Part shown: positions 36,471-49,363 of the stretch, piece by piece
How the letters are laid out: the number at the start of each line of letters is the position of its first letter
Numbering within the stretch: position 1 is the first letter of the stretch
Assembly: GCF_010669145.1 (NCBI RefSeq)
Contig: NZ_CP048635.1
Coordinates: 1,434,501-1,498,500, forward strand
Direction of reading: 5' to 3'
From: Rhizobium oryzihabitans
GTDB lineage: Bacteria; Pseudomonadota; Alphaproteobacteria; Rhizobiales; Rhizobiaceae
Length of the DNA stretch: 64,000 nucleotides
Notes under the pieces: generated by a model
Told to the model about the DNA's origin: nothing
Databases searched by the model: none
What the model saw: the letters and a program-made list of their open reading frames with translations, nothing else
Made by a program: the position numbers and the translations under genes

Positions 36471-36941
36471 TCAGCCTGCGAGCATCTCCGTCAGGCAGAG
36501 TGTAACCAGCTTGTGGTCTTCCACGTCAGGCAGTCCGCTGACACCCAACGACCCGATCAGCGTGCCTCCACGGATGGTGAGCGGAAACGCGCCGCCGCTC
36601 GCGACGTAATCGCTCGTCGGCAGGCCAAACCGGGTGTTGAAGTCATACCCCTTCAGTTCGGATTCGAGCCGGACCTGAAGCGAGCTGCGATGAAAGCGAT
36701 GAACGACGGCACATTTGCGCCGTGTCCACCCAAAATTGTCGATGGTTGCGCCGGGCAGGAGAGTGGCAAAGACCACGTCTGTGCCGTGCCGTATCTCGAT
36801 TGCTACAGGGAGCTCCTGTGATGCCGCTCGCTGTCTTATCAGACTGCCCAGTCTCCATGCGAAATCGTAATTGAACGTGTCGAGCTGAAGTGTTGCGAGC
36901 TCTGCTCGCAGGGCGTCAAGTGAAGGCGTTTCTATTGTCAT
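36471..36941 (-). CDS. UPF0303 / heme-binding-fold (HbpS/GlcG-like) protein
   Basis: A 156-residue cytoplasmic protein of the UPF0303 family, related to the DUF336/GlcG fold. Family features are FNYDFAWRLGSLI, VAIEIRHG, FATLLPGAT, FGWTRRKCAVVHRF and the C-terminal SGGAFPLTIRGGTLIGSLGVSGLPDVEDHKLV. Biochemical function is not settled for this family; members often lie beside sugar-catabolic genes. Here a promoter with a LacI-type palindrome in its spacer (37119-37147) reads toward it, divergent from the LacI gene, so it very likely belongs to the same regulon. Confidence 0.8.
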   Translation of the reverse strand: MTIETPSLDALRAELATLQLDTFNYDFAWRLGSLIRQRAASQELPVAIEIRHGTDVVFATLLPGATIDNFGWTRRKCAVVHRFHRSSLQVRLESELKGYDFNTRFGLPTSDYVASGGAFPLTIRGGTLIGSLGVSGLPDVEDHKLVTLCLTEMLAG

Positions 36942-37118
36942 TCATTGCTCCGGAATGAGGGTCGATCGCTCATCAGCCTGAGCGTTTGACGGTAAACTAC
37001 TGTCCATAGTGACTGAAGGGCAAGCGTTGCCGCTCGGGCCTGGTTGTGCGCTGCTGAACGTCGCATTCGTCCGGCATTGCACGCCTGATAAACATGGCTC
37101 CTGTTGGGAAGAAACATT

Positions 37119-37147
37119 AGCGTATTTTGGAACGTTCCATTTTTCAA
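37119..37147 (-). promoter_or_regulatory. Minus-strand promoter with LacI-type operator in the spacer
   Basis: Read on the minus strand: TTGAAA, a spacer of exactly 17 bases, then TACGCT. The 12-base palindrome TGGAACGTTCCA fills the spacer (37128-37139). It faces the UPF0303 gene with a leader of about 170 bases. The same palindrome recurs in the divergent promoter. Confidence 0.7.
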
Positions 37148-37287
37148 GCGCGTACCGCCGCAAATCTCGAAGAATTTACGGAAATTACAAGAATCAAAAA
37201 TATCCAATAATACATTGAAATAAATAAATTATTGGAGGTTTTGTATTCTCTTTCCCGCTGTTTTCATTTTTGGTTCGGCAATGTCGC

Positions 37288-37316
37288 TTGACAAAATTGG
37301 AACGTTCCAATTAATT
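37288..37316 (+). promoter_or_regulatory. lacI-operon promoter with operator in the spacer
   Basis: TTGACA (37288-37293), a 17-base spacer, TTAATT (37311-37316). The spacer contains the 14-base palindrome TTGGAACGTTCCAA (37297-37310), typical of LacI/GalR-family operators with a central CpG. Its centre lies 170 bases from the other copy. The promoter supports the ATG at 37353 as the regulator start, since an upstream start at 37281 would precede the promoter. Confidence 0.75.
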
Positions 37317-37352
37317 AGCCTCAATTTCGAGGAAAGGCATTGGAGGGGTTCT

Positions 37353-41011
<3,659 letters not shown>

Positions 41012-41019
<8 letters not shown>

Positions 41020-41791
41020 CGGCACGGTTCGCGTCGAGATCGACGGCCATATCGCGGTCATGACGGTGTCGCGGCCGGAAAAGCGCAATGCGCTCGATCT
41101 GGACATGCTCGGCTCTCTGATGGCGTCCGCCGACGAGGTCGAGGCAGACAATGCGGTCCGTGTGGTGATCCTGACGGGCGAGGGGCAGGGCTTCTCGGCC
41201 GGTGGCGATATCAAGGCATGGGGCGGCATGCAGCCCCAGGAATTTGGCCACGCTTGGGTTCGCCATGGTCACCGGGTCTTCGAACGGCTTGCGACCTTGC
41301 GGGTGCCGTTGATCGCCGCGCTGAACGGCCATGCGCTTGGCGGCGGCCTCGAACTGGCGGGTATCGCCGACATTCGTATTGCCGAGGAGCAGATCAAGAT
41401 CGGTCTGCCGGAAACCAGCCTCGGCATGGTGCCGGGCTGGTCGGGCACGCAGCGGCTGGTCAGGCGGTTTGGCGCGCAGCCCGTGCGACGGATGGCGCTC
41501 GGCGGCGAAACATTCAGCGCGCAGGAAGCGCTCGCGCTTGGGATTGTCGATGCCGTCACCCCGACTGGCAATGCTCTGACCGCCGCGAAAGATTATGCGC
41601 AGCGTGTTGCCGCGCGTGGCCCTGCTGCGTCCGAGATCGTCAAACTGATGATCGCTTCGGCAAGTGGTGAAGACAATGGCACGGCGGTCGAGGCATTGGG
41701 TTCCATCCTGGCTGCCAAGACCGGCGACCTGAAGGAAGGCGTGGCGGCATTTAGCGCAAAGCGTCCGGCAATATTTAACGGAGAATGGTGA
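41012..41791 (+). CDS. Enoyl-CoA hydratase / isomerase family protein
   Basis: 259 residues from the ATG at 41012, overlapping the CoA-transferase end by eight bases; GAGGGAA before it serves as ribosome site. Crotonase motifs: FSAGGDIKAWGG (first oxyanion loop), LNGHALGGGLELAGIADIRI (second) and GLPETSLGMVPGWSGTQRL with the conserved acidic residue in PET. It should add water to, or shift, a double bond in an acyl-CoA made by the previous enzyme. The exact reaction is unknown. Confidence 0.86.
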
Positions 41792-43311
41792 TGACGGTTC
41801 TGATCAATCCGAAAATGCTGAGCGACCAGTCCGCCAGGGATTTCAAGATGTTCATCGACGGCCAATGGGTCGAAGGCAATGTCGATCCTATCGAGCGGAT
41901 AGCGCCTGGCCATGGCTCCATCGTCAGCCGCTTTCAATACGGAACCAAGGCTGATGCGGAACGGGCGATAGCGGCGGCACGGACGGCTTTTGATACCGGG
42001 CCATGGCCGCGCATGACTGCCTCCGAACGCTCGGCAATTCTGTTGAAAGCCGCCGACCTCATTGCCGCACGATCCGAAGAACTTGCCTATCTCGATGCGG
42101 TCGAGGCCGGAAAGCCGATTACGCAGGTGCGTGGTGAAATAGCCGGTTCCGTCGATATCTGGCGTTATGCCGCCGCACTTGCCAGAGATCTGCATGGCGA
42201 AAGCTATAATACGCTTGGTGACGGCACGCTCGGTGTTGTTCTGCGTGAGGCAATCGGTGTCGTGTCGATCATCACGCCCTGGAATTTCCCTTTCCTGATT
42301 GTCGGTCAGAAGTTGCCTTTCGCGCTGGCGGCCGGCTGTACCACGGTTGTAAAGCCCTCGGAACTCAGCTCTGGCTCGACGCTCGTTCTCGGTGAAATCC
42401 TGCAGGAAGCCGGCGTGCCTAAGGGTGTCGTCAACATCGTGACCGGAACCGGCGCCGAGGTCGGTTCGATCATGACCTCGCATCCTTCAGTCGATATGGT
42501 CTCTTTCACGGGTTCAACGGGCGTCGGCAAGCTGACCATGGTCAATGCTGCGCACAGCCTGAAAAAGGTTTCGCTCGAACTGGGCGGCAAGAACCCGCAG
42601 ATCGTTTTCCCTGATGCCGATCTCGATGCATTCATCGATGCGGCGGTCTTCGGGGCCTATTTTAATGCCGGCGAGTGCTGCAATGCCGGGTCACGCCTCA
42701 TTCTTCACAAAAGCATCGCGGCGGATGTGGTCAAGCGTGTCGGCGAGCTTGCCAGGAATGTTAAGGTAGGCGATCCTCTGGACCCGACGACACAGGTCGG
42801 CGCGATCATTACGCCTCAGCATCTTGAAAAAATCTCCGGTTACGTTTCAGATGCGAAAAGCAGCGGCGCACAGATCGCTCATGGGGGAGAAAAGCTGGAC
42901 TTGGGAATGGGTCAGTTCATGGCGCCTACCATTCTATCGGATGTCACGCCGGCCATGGCCGTTGCGCGTGAGGAAGTTTTCGGACCGGTCCTTTCGGTTC
43001 TGACATTTGAGACAACCGCAGAAGCTATCGAGATCGCCAATTCCGTCGATTACGGCCTTTCCGCAGGCGTCTGGAGCCGCGATTTCGATACATGCCTGAC
43101 AATCGGACGCCGCGTGCGGGCCGGTACTGTGTGGATGAATACCTTCATGGATGGCGCGAGCGAGCTGCCGTTCGGAGGCTACAAGCAGTCCGGTCTCGGC
43201 CGGGAACTCGGTCGCCATGCGGTCGAGGACTATACGGAAACCAAGACCCTGAACATGCATATCGGCGGCCGAACCAGCTGGTGGATGCCGCAGACTGAAA
43301 AACCGGCCTAG
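41791..43311 (+). CDS. NAD(P)-dependent aldehyde dehydrogenase
   Basis: A 506-residue ALDH from the ATG at 41791 (TGATG overlap with the hydratase stop; GGAG 8-11 bases before). Catalytic residues are clear: VSFTGSTGVGK (cofactor loop), LELGGKNPQIV (general-base Glu) and NAGECCNAGSR (nucleophile Cys). TPWNFPFLIVGQKLPFALA and WMNTFMDGASELPFGGYKQSG are standard class segments. It resembles betaine/4-trimethylaminobutyraldehyde-type ALDHs. With the GMC alcohol dehydrogenases downstream it can complete an alcohol to aldehyde to acid conversion. Confidence 0.9.
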   Translation: MTVLINPKMLSDQSARDFKMFIDGQWVEGNVDPIERIAPGHGSIVSRFQYGTKADAERAIAAARTAFDTGPWPRMTASERSAILLKAADLIAARSEELAYLDAVEAGKPITQVRGEIAGSVDIWRYAAALARDLHGESYNTLGDGTLGVVLREAIGVVSIITPWNFPFLIVGQKLPFALAAGCTTVVKPSELSSGSTLVLGEILQEAGVPKGVVNIVTGTGAEVGSIMTSHPSVDMVSFTGSTGVGKLTMVNAAHSLKKVSLELGGKNPQIVFPDADLDAFIDAAVFGAYFNAGECCNAGSRLILHKSIAADVVKRVGELARNVKVGDPLDPTTQVGAIITPQHLEKISGYVSDAKSSGAQIAHGGEKLDLGMGQFMAPTILSDVTPAMAVAREEVFGPVLSVLTFETTAEAIEIANSVDYGLSAGVWSRDFDTCLTIGRRVRAGTVWMNTFMDGASELPFGGYKQSGLGRELGRHAVEDYTETKTLNMHIGGRTSWWMPQTEKPA

Positions 43312-43394
43312 CCGGTTAGACTGACTGCGTCTGAGGAGGACGGGTGACGGGGCGGGGATCTCCTCGCTTTAATTTGCGACAATGGGAGGAACAT

Positions 43395-44636
43395 ATGCGC
43401 AAATTTCTGACAACCACTGCATTGGCAGTGTCAATGATGGCCGGCGCTGCACAGGCGGCGGAAAATGTCGAAGTCCTGCATTGGTGGACATCCGGCGGCG
43501 AGGCTGCCGCACTCGACGTCCTGAAGAAGGACCTTGAGGCGAAGAACATTACCTGGACCGATATGCCTGTCGCTGGCGGCGGCGGCACGGAAGCCATGAC
43601 GGTGCTGCGCGCCCGCGTTACCGCCGGCAATGCGCCGACCGCCGTTCAGATGCTCGGTTTCGACATTCAGGACTGGGCGAAAGAAGGGGCTCTCGGCAAC
43701 CTCGATGAATTGGCCGCCAAAGACGGCTGGGACAAGGTCATTCCGAAAGCCCTGCAGCGCTTCTCGAAATATGACGGCCACTGGATCGCCGCGCCTGTGA
43801 ATGTGCATTCCACCAACTGGATGTGGATCAACAAGGCGGCGCTCGACAAGGCTGGCGGCAAGGAGCCGAAGAACTGGGACGAGCTGGTCGCCATGCTCGA
43901 CAATTTCAAGGCGCAGGGCATCACCCCGATCGCTGCCGGCGGACAGCCATGGCAGGATGCGACGATTTTCGACGCGGTCGTGCTGTCGCTCGGCACCGAT
44001 TTCTACAAGCAGGCATTCATCGACCTCGACCCTGCGGCCCTTGGCGGCGAGAAGATGAAGACCGCTTTCGAGCGCATGACGAAACTTCGTACCTATGTGG
44101 ATGACAATTTCTCCGGTCGCGACTGGAACCTTGCTTCCGCCATGGTCATCGAAGGCAAGGCCGGTGTCCAGTTCATGGGTGACTGGGCGAAGGGTGAATT
44201 CGTCAAGGCGAAGAAGGTGCCGGGCACGGACTTCGTCTGCGTGCGTTATCCTGAAACGCAAGGGGCGGTGACGTTCAACTCCGACCAGTTCGCCATGTTC
44301 AAGGTGGCCGCCGACAAGGTGCCGGCGCAGATGGAAATGGCGGCGGCAATCGAAAGCCCGACCTTCCAGTCGGCATTCAATGTCGTGAAGGGTTCGGCTC
44401 CGGCCCGGTCCGACGTGTCCAACGAGGCCTTTGATGCCTGCGGCAAGAAGGCGATCGCCGATCTTGCCGAGGCGGACAAGAGCGGCAAGCTCTTCGGCTC
44501 GATGGCCCACGGTCACGCCAACCCAGCTGCCGTCAAAAACGCGATCTACGACGTCGTTACCCGTGAGTTCAACGGTGAACTGACACCGGATGAAGCAATC
44601 GTCGAACTGCCTGCTGCCGTCGCAGCCGCAAAGTAA
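43395..44636 (+). CDS. ABC transporter sugar-type substrate-binding protein
   Basis: A 413-residue periplasmic binding protein from the ATG at 43395 (GGGAGG upstream). Signal peptide ends GAAQAA. The mature part ([44 protein letters not shown] region, [34 protein letters not shown]) resembles family 1 binding proteins for glucose/mannose and related sugars. It precedes two permease genes and an ATPase, so the uptake system is complete. Substrate unknown. Confidence 0.9.
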   Translation: MRKFLTTTALAVSMMAGAAQAAENVEVLHWWTSGGEAAALDVLKKDLEAKNITWTDMPVAGGGGTEAMTVLRARVTAGNAPTAVQMLGFDIQDWAKEGALGNLDELAAKDGWDKVIPKALQRFSKYDGHWIAAPVNVHSTNWMWINKAALDKAGGKEPKNWDELVAMLDNFKAQGITPIAAGGQPWQDATIFDAVVLSLGTDFYKQAFIDLDPAALGGEKMKTAFERMTKLRTYVDDNFSGRDWNLASAMVIEGKAGVQFMGDWAKGEFVKAKKVPGTDFVCVRYPETQGAVTFNSDQFAMFKVAADKVPAQMEMAAAIESPTFQSAFNVVKGSAPARSDVSNEAFDACGKKAIADLAEADKSGKLFGSMAHGHANPAAVKNAIYDVVTREFNGELTPDEAIVELPAAVAAAK

Positions 44637-44647
44637 ACGCGCAAAAA

Positions 44648-44674
44648 TGCGGTGGGGGCATGCCCCCCGCCGCA
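44648..44674 (+). terminator. GC-rich hairpin between binding-protein and permease genes
   Basis: TGCGG-T-GGGGGC, an ATG loop, then CCCCCCG-CCGCA. It starts 11 bases after the binding-protein stop. Such hairpins normally protect the abundant binding-protein mRNA and reduce read-through to the permeases. The remaining 190 bases to 44866 hold no gene. Confidence 0.6.
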
Positions 44675-44866
44675 CCAATGCTCGCATGAAATCGCAGTCG
44701 AACCGTCCGGGCGCCTTGCAGGCAGCCTGTCGCCTTCGGCTACCTAAACTCTTTGTTTTGTCGCATTTCCGAACGGAAAACCGGGGTCCACTTTTCCTGG
44801 AAATGCTCTCATTGACGGAAACGGCAAGCGTCGGGCGCTGTTTCAAGGATCAAGGATATCTGCGCG

Positions 44867-45745
44867 ATGACTGGTCGTAGTCGACTTCAGGAGCTGTTAC
44901 CGAAGCTTGTTCTGGCTCCAAGCTTCGTCGTCATTATCATTTTCGTCTATGGCTTCATCGCCTATACGGGCTTCCTGTCGTTGACGGACAGTAAGATGCT
45001 GCCCTCCTATAATTTCGTCGGGCTGATGAATTACCAGCGGCTCTGGGCGCTGCCGCACTGGTGGCGGGCGATCAGCAACCTCGCGATCTTCGCGTCCCTT
45101 TACATCATCATCTGCTCGGTTCTCGGCCTGTTCCTGGCGATCCTGCTCGACCAGAAAATCCGTGGCGAAGGCTTCCTGAGGCCGATCTATCTTTATCCCA
45201 TGGCGCTTTCCTTCATCGTCACGGGCACGGCCTGGAAATGGTTTCTGGACCCCGGCATCGGCCTGCAGAACACCATGCATCTGTGGGGATGGGAAAGCTT
45301 CCAGTTTGCGTGGATCAAGGACCGCAACTACGCCATCTACTGCGTGGTGATCGCCGCCGTTTGGCAGTCCTCGGGCTTTGTCATGGCGATGTTTCTGGCC
45401 GGCCTTCGCGGTGTCGACAATGAAATCATCAAGGCGGCGCAGATCGATGGCGCCTCGACCGTCATGACCTATCGCCGCATCATCATTCCCCTGATGCGGC
45501 CGGTCTTCCTGTCCGCATTCGTCGTTCTCGCTCACCTCGCCATCAAGGCCTACGACCTTGTGGTTGCGTTGACCGGCGGCGGGCCGGGGCAGGCGACCGA
45601 GCTGCCGGCGACATTCATGTATTCCTACACGTTCACGCGCAATTCCATGGGCATCGGTGCATCGTCGGCGATCATCATGCTCATCATGATCTTCTCGATC
45701 ATCGTGCCTTATCTCTATTCGGAAATTCGCGGAGGGAAACGCTGA
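44867..45745 (+). CDS. ABC transporter permease (MalF/UgpA type)
   Basis: A 292-residue inner-membrane protein with about six hydrophobic segments, the first at residues 15-40 (LVLAPSFVVIIIFVYGFIAY). The EAA loop reads IIKAAQIDGASTVMTYRRIIIPLMRP, where the family has EAA...G......F..I.LP. It pairs with the second permease, whose ATG shares one base with this stop (TGATG). Confidence 0.9.
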   Translation: MTGRSRLQELLPKLVLAPSFVVIIIFVYGFIAYTGFLSLTDSKMLPSYNFVGLMNYQRLWALPHWWRAISNLAIFASLYIIICSVLGLFLAILLDQKIRGEGFLRPIYLYPMALSFIVTGTAWKWFLDPGIGLQNTMHLWGWESFQFAWIKDRNYAIYCVVIAAVWQSSGFVMAMFLAGLRGVDNEIIKAAQIDGASTVMTYRRIIIPLMRPVFLSAFVVLAHLAIKAYDLVVALTGGGPGQATELPATFMYSYTFTRNSMGIGASSAIIMLIMIFSIIVPYLYSEIRGGKR

Positions 45746-46628
45746 TGAGCGGCGCTCCAAACCAACAAAATGCAATCAGCCACGGCCATCTGACGCGCGG
45801 ACTGATCTATCTGGCGCTGATACTCTTCGCCCTCTACTACATGCTGCCGCTCTACGTGATGGTGGTCAATTCGCTCAAACCCCTGGACGAGATCCGACAG
45901 GGGGCATGTTGAACCTGCCGCAGGTGTGGACGATTGAGCCGTGGCTCTCCGCCTGGTCCACGGCGCAGATCGGCGTTCAGCCGACGGGTCTCAAGCCGTT
46001 CTTCATCAATTCGATCCTGATGGTCGTTCCGGCTGTTGCGATCTCCACCATCGTCGGTGCGCTGAACGGTTATGTTTTGACCAAGTGGAGCTTTCGCGGT
46101 TCGAACGTCTTTTTCGGGCTGCTGCTGCTTTCATGCTTCATCCCGTTCCAGATCGTGCTGATCCCGATGGCGCGCATCCTCGGAACGCTGGGTCTCGCCG
46201 GTTCGATCTGGGGCCTGATCATGGTGCATGTGATCTATGGTCTGGGCTTCACCACGCTCTATTTCCGCAACTACTATGAGGCCTTTCCGACGGAGCTCGT
46301 CCGGGCGGCCCAGATCGACGGTGCGAGTTTCTTCCAGATTTTCCGCCGCATCCTTCTGCCGTCATCGGGACCGATCATCGTGGTCTCGGTCATCTGGCAG
46401 TTCACCAATATCTGGAATGACTTCCTGTTCGGCGCCTCGTTTTCGGGTGCGTCTTCGACCCCGATGACGGTGGCGCTCAACAATCTCGTGTCCTCATCCA
46501 CGGGGGTCAAGGAATACAACGTCCATTTCGCGGGCGCGATCCTCGCCGCCCTCCCAACCCTCATCGTTTACATCGTCTCCGGCCGCTACTTCGTACGGGG
46601 TCTCATGTCCGGCGCTGTGAAAGGATAA
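45745..46628 (+). CDS. ABC transporter permease (MalG/UgpE type), one frameshift as sequenced
   Basis: From the ATG at 45745 the frame codes a normal start (MSGAPNQQ..., a membrane segment LIYLALILFALYYMLPLYVM, then VVNSLKPLDEIRQG) but stops at TGA after 53 codons. The next frame continues the protein at MLNLPQVWTIEPWLSAW and runs to 46628 with the EAA loop LVRAAQIDGASFFQIFRRILLPSSGP. One extra G in the five-G run at 45900-45904 would join them into about 294 residues, the family length. I regard it as one intact gene with a suspected undercounted base. Confidence 0.85.
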
Positions 46629-46631
46629 ACC

Positions 46632-47747
46632 ATGTCGTTTCTCGAAATCTCGCATCTGCGCAAGTCCTACGGCGCGCTGGAAATTCTAAAGGACATTAAT
46701 ATCGAAATTGAGGAGGGCGGGTTTCTGGTGCTCGTCGGGCCTTCCGGCTGCGGCAAGTCCACCCTGCTCAACACGATTGCCGGACTGGAACCCATCACAT
46801 CAGGCACGATCTCGATCAATGGCCGCAACGTCGCCGGTCTGCCGCCCTCCCAGCGCGATATCGCCATGGTGTTTCAGTCCTACGCGCTCTATCCCAACAT
46901 GACCGTTGCCGGGAACATCGCCTTTGGCATGGAAATCCGCAAGGTTCCGAAGGAAGAGCGCGAGAAGGCGATCAGACAGGTTGCCGATATCCTCCAGATC
47001 GGCCATCTCCTCGACCGCAAGCCGAGCCAATTGTCGGGCGGCCAACGGCAGCGCGTCGCCATGGGGCGTGCACTGGTGCGCAATCCCCAGGTGTTTCTTT
47101 TCGATGAGCCGCTGTCCAACCTCGACGCCAAGCTGCGTGTGGATATGCGCACCGAGATCAAGCGGCTTCACCAGCGCATGAAGACCACGATCGTCTACGT
47201 GACCCACGACCAGATCGAGGCGATGACGCTGGCGACGAAGATCGCGGTTCTGAAGGACGGTGTTCTGCAACAGTTCGGCTCGCCCGCCGAGATTTACAAT
47301 AATCCGGCAAACATGTTCGTCGCCGATTTCATGGGCTCGCCCGCCATGAACCTTTTGACCGGCACCATCGAGCAGGATGCCTCCGGACATTCCGTTTCTC
47401 TTGCCAGACCGGATGGAGCGCCGATGCGTCTTCCCGTTGCGGCCGGCAAGGAGGCGCTGGCGTCCCATGCGGGCCGGCAGGTCATTTTCGGCATTCGTCC
47501 AGAAGCTCTGACCGACCCGGAAGGGGCGGACAGGAACGCCCGCACACTTGCCGAGGGCGAGTGCCACATCGAGGTCGTGGAACCGGCCGGATCGGATACA
47601 TTCGCCGTCACCAAGCTCGGCGGCAAGGAGGTCGTTGCCCGCCTGCGCGCCGATGCCCGCATTCACGCCGGCCAGAACGCCCGTCTTGCCTTCAATCTCG
47701 ACAAGGCCGTGTTCTTCGACCCGACGAGCCAGGCGCGTATCGCCTGA
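46632..47747 (+). CDS. ABC transporter ATP-binding protein (MalK/UgpC/MsmK type)
   Basis: A 371-residue ATPase. Walker A GPSGCGKST, Q-loop MVFQSYALYPNM, signature LSGGQRQRVAMGRALVRNP, Walker B VFLFDEPLSNLDAKLR and the switch His in VTHDQIEAMTLA. A C-terminal TOBE/OB region (residues about 235-371, FGIRPEAL) marks the CUT1 sugar/glycerol-phosphate class. It lies three bases after the permease gene. Confidence 0.92.
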   Translation: MSFLEISHLRKSYGALEILKDINIEIEEGGFLVLVGPSGCGKSTLLNTIAGLEPITSGTISINGRNVAGLPPSQRDIAMVFQSYALYPNMTVAGNIAFGMEIRKVPKEEREKAIRQVADILQIGHLLDRKPSQLSGGQRQRVAMGRALVRNPQVFLFDEPLSNLDAKLRVDMRTEIKRLHQRMKTTIVYVTHDQIEAMTLATKIAVLKDGVLQQFGSPAEIYNNPANMFVADFMGSPAMNLLTGTIEQDASGHSVSLARPDGAPMRLPVAAGKEALASHAGRQVIFGIRPEALTDPEGADRNARTLAEGECHIEVVEPAGSDTFAVTKLGGKEVVARLRADARIHAGQNARLAFNLDKAVFFDPTSQARIA

Positions 47748-47763
47748 AGTACCTGGTAACAGC

Positions 47764-49268
47764 ATGATGAAGAGCCCAGACATTATCATTATCGGCTCCG
47801 GTATCGGTGGCGCGACGGTTGCCGCAGGTCTTGCGGCGACAGGCGCGGACATCCTGATCCTCGAAGCCGGTGATTATATCGCCGACAGCCCGGTCAATCG
47901 CGACCAGCGCGCCATCTTTCAGAAGGGCCATTTTCGCCCCAAGGAGAGCTGGTACGAGGCCAATGGCGCTGCGTTCAATCCCGGCAATTATTACAATGTC
48001 GGCGGAAATTCGAAATTCTACGGCGCGGTGCTGTCGCGCTATCGCAAGGAAGATTTCAGCGAAATCCGGCACAGGGAAGGTGTTTCGCCCGCTTGGCCGT
48101 TCCCCTATGAGGAACTGGAGCCCTGGTACAGCAAGGCGGAGGCGATATATCAGGTGCGCGGCGAGCTGGGCGGGGACCCGACTGAACCCGAGCATTCCTC
48201 GGCATATTCATTCTCGGCCGTTGCGGATGAGCCACCGGTGGCGGATGTCCGTGCACGCCTGAAGGCGAAAGGCCTGCATCCTTTCTCGCTGCCTCTGGCC
48301 GTCGATATTGAAAAATGGCTCTCGAAAGGCCGAACCCCATGGGATGCCCATCCGAATTCCCGGGATGGCAAGATGGATGCGGAAACTGCGGCGCTCCTCA
48401 AGGCCCTCGAATATCCGAACGTCAGAATCGAAACCTCCGCCAGGGTAACCAGACTTGAGGCGGGACAGAGCGGCAACATCGAGCGCGTCCATTATCGGCA
48501 AAATGGCGAAAACCGCTCGGTGACGGCAAAACTGGTGATCCTGTCTGCGGGGGCCGTACAGTCAGCCGCGCTTCTGCTGCGCTCGGCGGATGAGCGACAT
48601 CCGAACGGTCTGGCGAATTCGTCCGATCAGGTCGGGCGAAACTTCATGAACCACAATTCCTCGGCTGTGATCGCCGTATCGCCGAGTTTCCGTAACACGG
48701 CCGTTTATCAAAAGACATTCGGTTTCAATGACTTCTATCTGTCTGACGGCGAGGGCGGGCCGCCTCTTGGCAATGTTCAGCTGCTCGGCAAGATTTCGCC
48801 GGCGATCCTGAAGGGGCAATGCCCCGCGTGCCGGAATGGCTGCTTCAGCGGCTGACCGCACATGCGATCGATTTCTACGCGATGAGCGAAGATATTCCCC
48901 ATCCCGACAGCCGGATAATGATCGACGGAAACCGCATCGTCCTCCATTGGCGGCGAACCAACTGGGATGCTCATCTGGCGCTGGTTGCAAAGCTGAAAGG
49001 CATTCTCAAATCTGTCGGTTTTCCGATCGTCCTGTCGAAACCTTTCGACAAGCGTACGCCCTCGCATCAGTGCGGCACGATCCGCATGGGCAACGACCCG
49101 GCGGCCGCACCGCTCGATCCCTTCTGCCGCTCCTATGACCACCGCAACCTTTTCGTTGTCGACGCCAGCTTTCTGCCGACCTCCGCCGCCGTCAATCCGG
49201 CGCTCACCATTGCGAGCCAGGCGCTGAGAGTTGCCCACCATATATCGACGGAGGATCTCGCTCCATGA
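47764..49268 (+). CDS. GMC-family FAD oxidoreductase, first copy, one frameshift as sequenced
   Basis: The ATG at 47764 opens a flavoenzyme with PDIIIIGSGIGGATVAAGL and ILEAGDYIADSP (FAD site, residues 5-45). The frame ends at 48855, but the C-terminal GMC part continues in the next frame to 49268: FDKRTPSHQCGTIRMGNDPA holds the catalytic His, and VVDASFLPTSAAVNPALTI is the standard ending. Adding one G to GGGG at 48813-48816 joins them through KGAMPRVPEWLLQ. Total about 501 residues. It should oxidise an alcohol and pass electrons to FAD. It ends with an ATGA overlap with a tiny open frame. Confidence 0.85.
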
Positions 49269-49351
49269 GGCTGAAGCCCCCGACACCCTCGCATGTCATG
49301 ACCGCGATGTCGCTTTATGCCGGCGGCGGCCATCAGATCCCTCTAGTGTAA
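49265..49351 (+). CDS. 28-residue open frame coupled to the first GMC gene
   Basis: ATG overlaps the GMC stop (ATGA). The predicted peptide, MRLKPPTPSHVMTAMSLYAG and eight more residues, is too short for domains. It bridges to the next GMC gene, which starts 12 bases after its stop. It may be a real small protein, a coupling leader, or the shortened start of a lost gene. I do not recognise it. Confidence 0.3.
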   Translation: MRLKPPTPSHVMTAMSLYAGGGHQIPLV

Positions 49352-49363
49352 CAGGATAGTTCG

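Noticed and set aside
43431..44846. 471-codon minus-strand frame over the substrate-binding-protein gene
   Set aside because: Antisense shadow with His- and Arg-rich composition; the plus-strand binding protein has signal peptide, RBS and family motifs.
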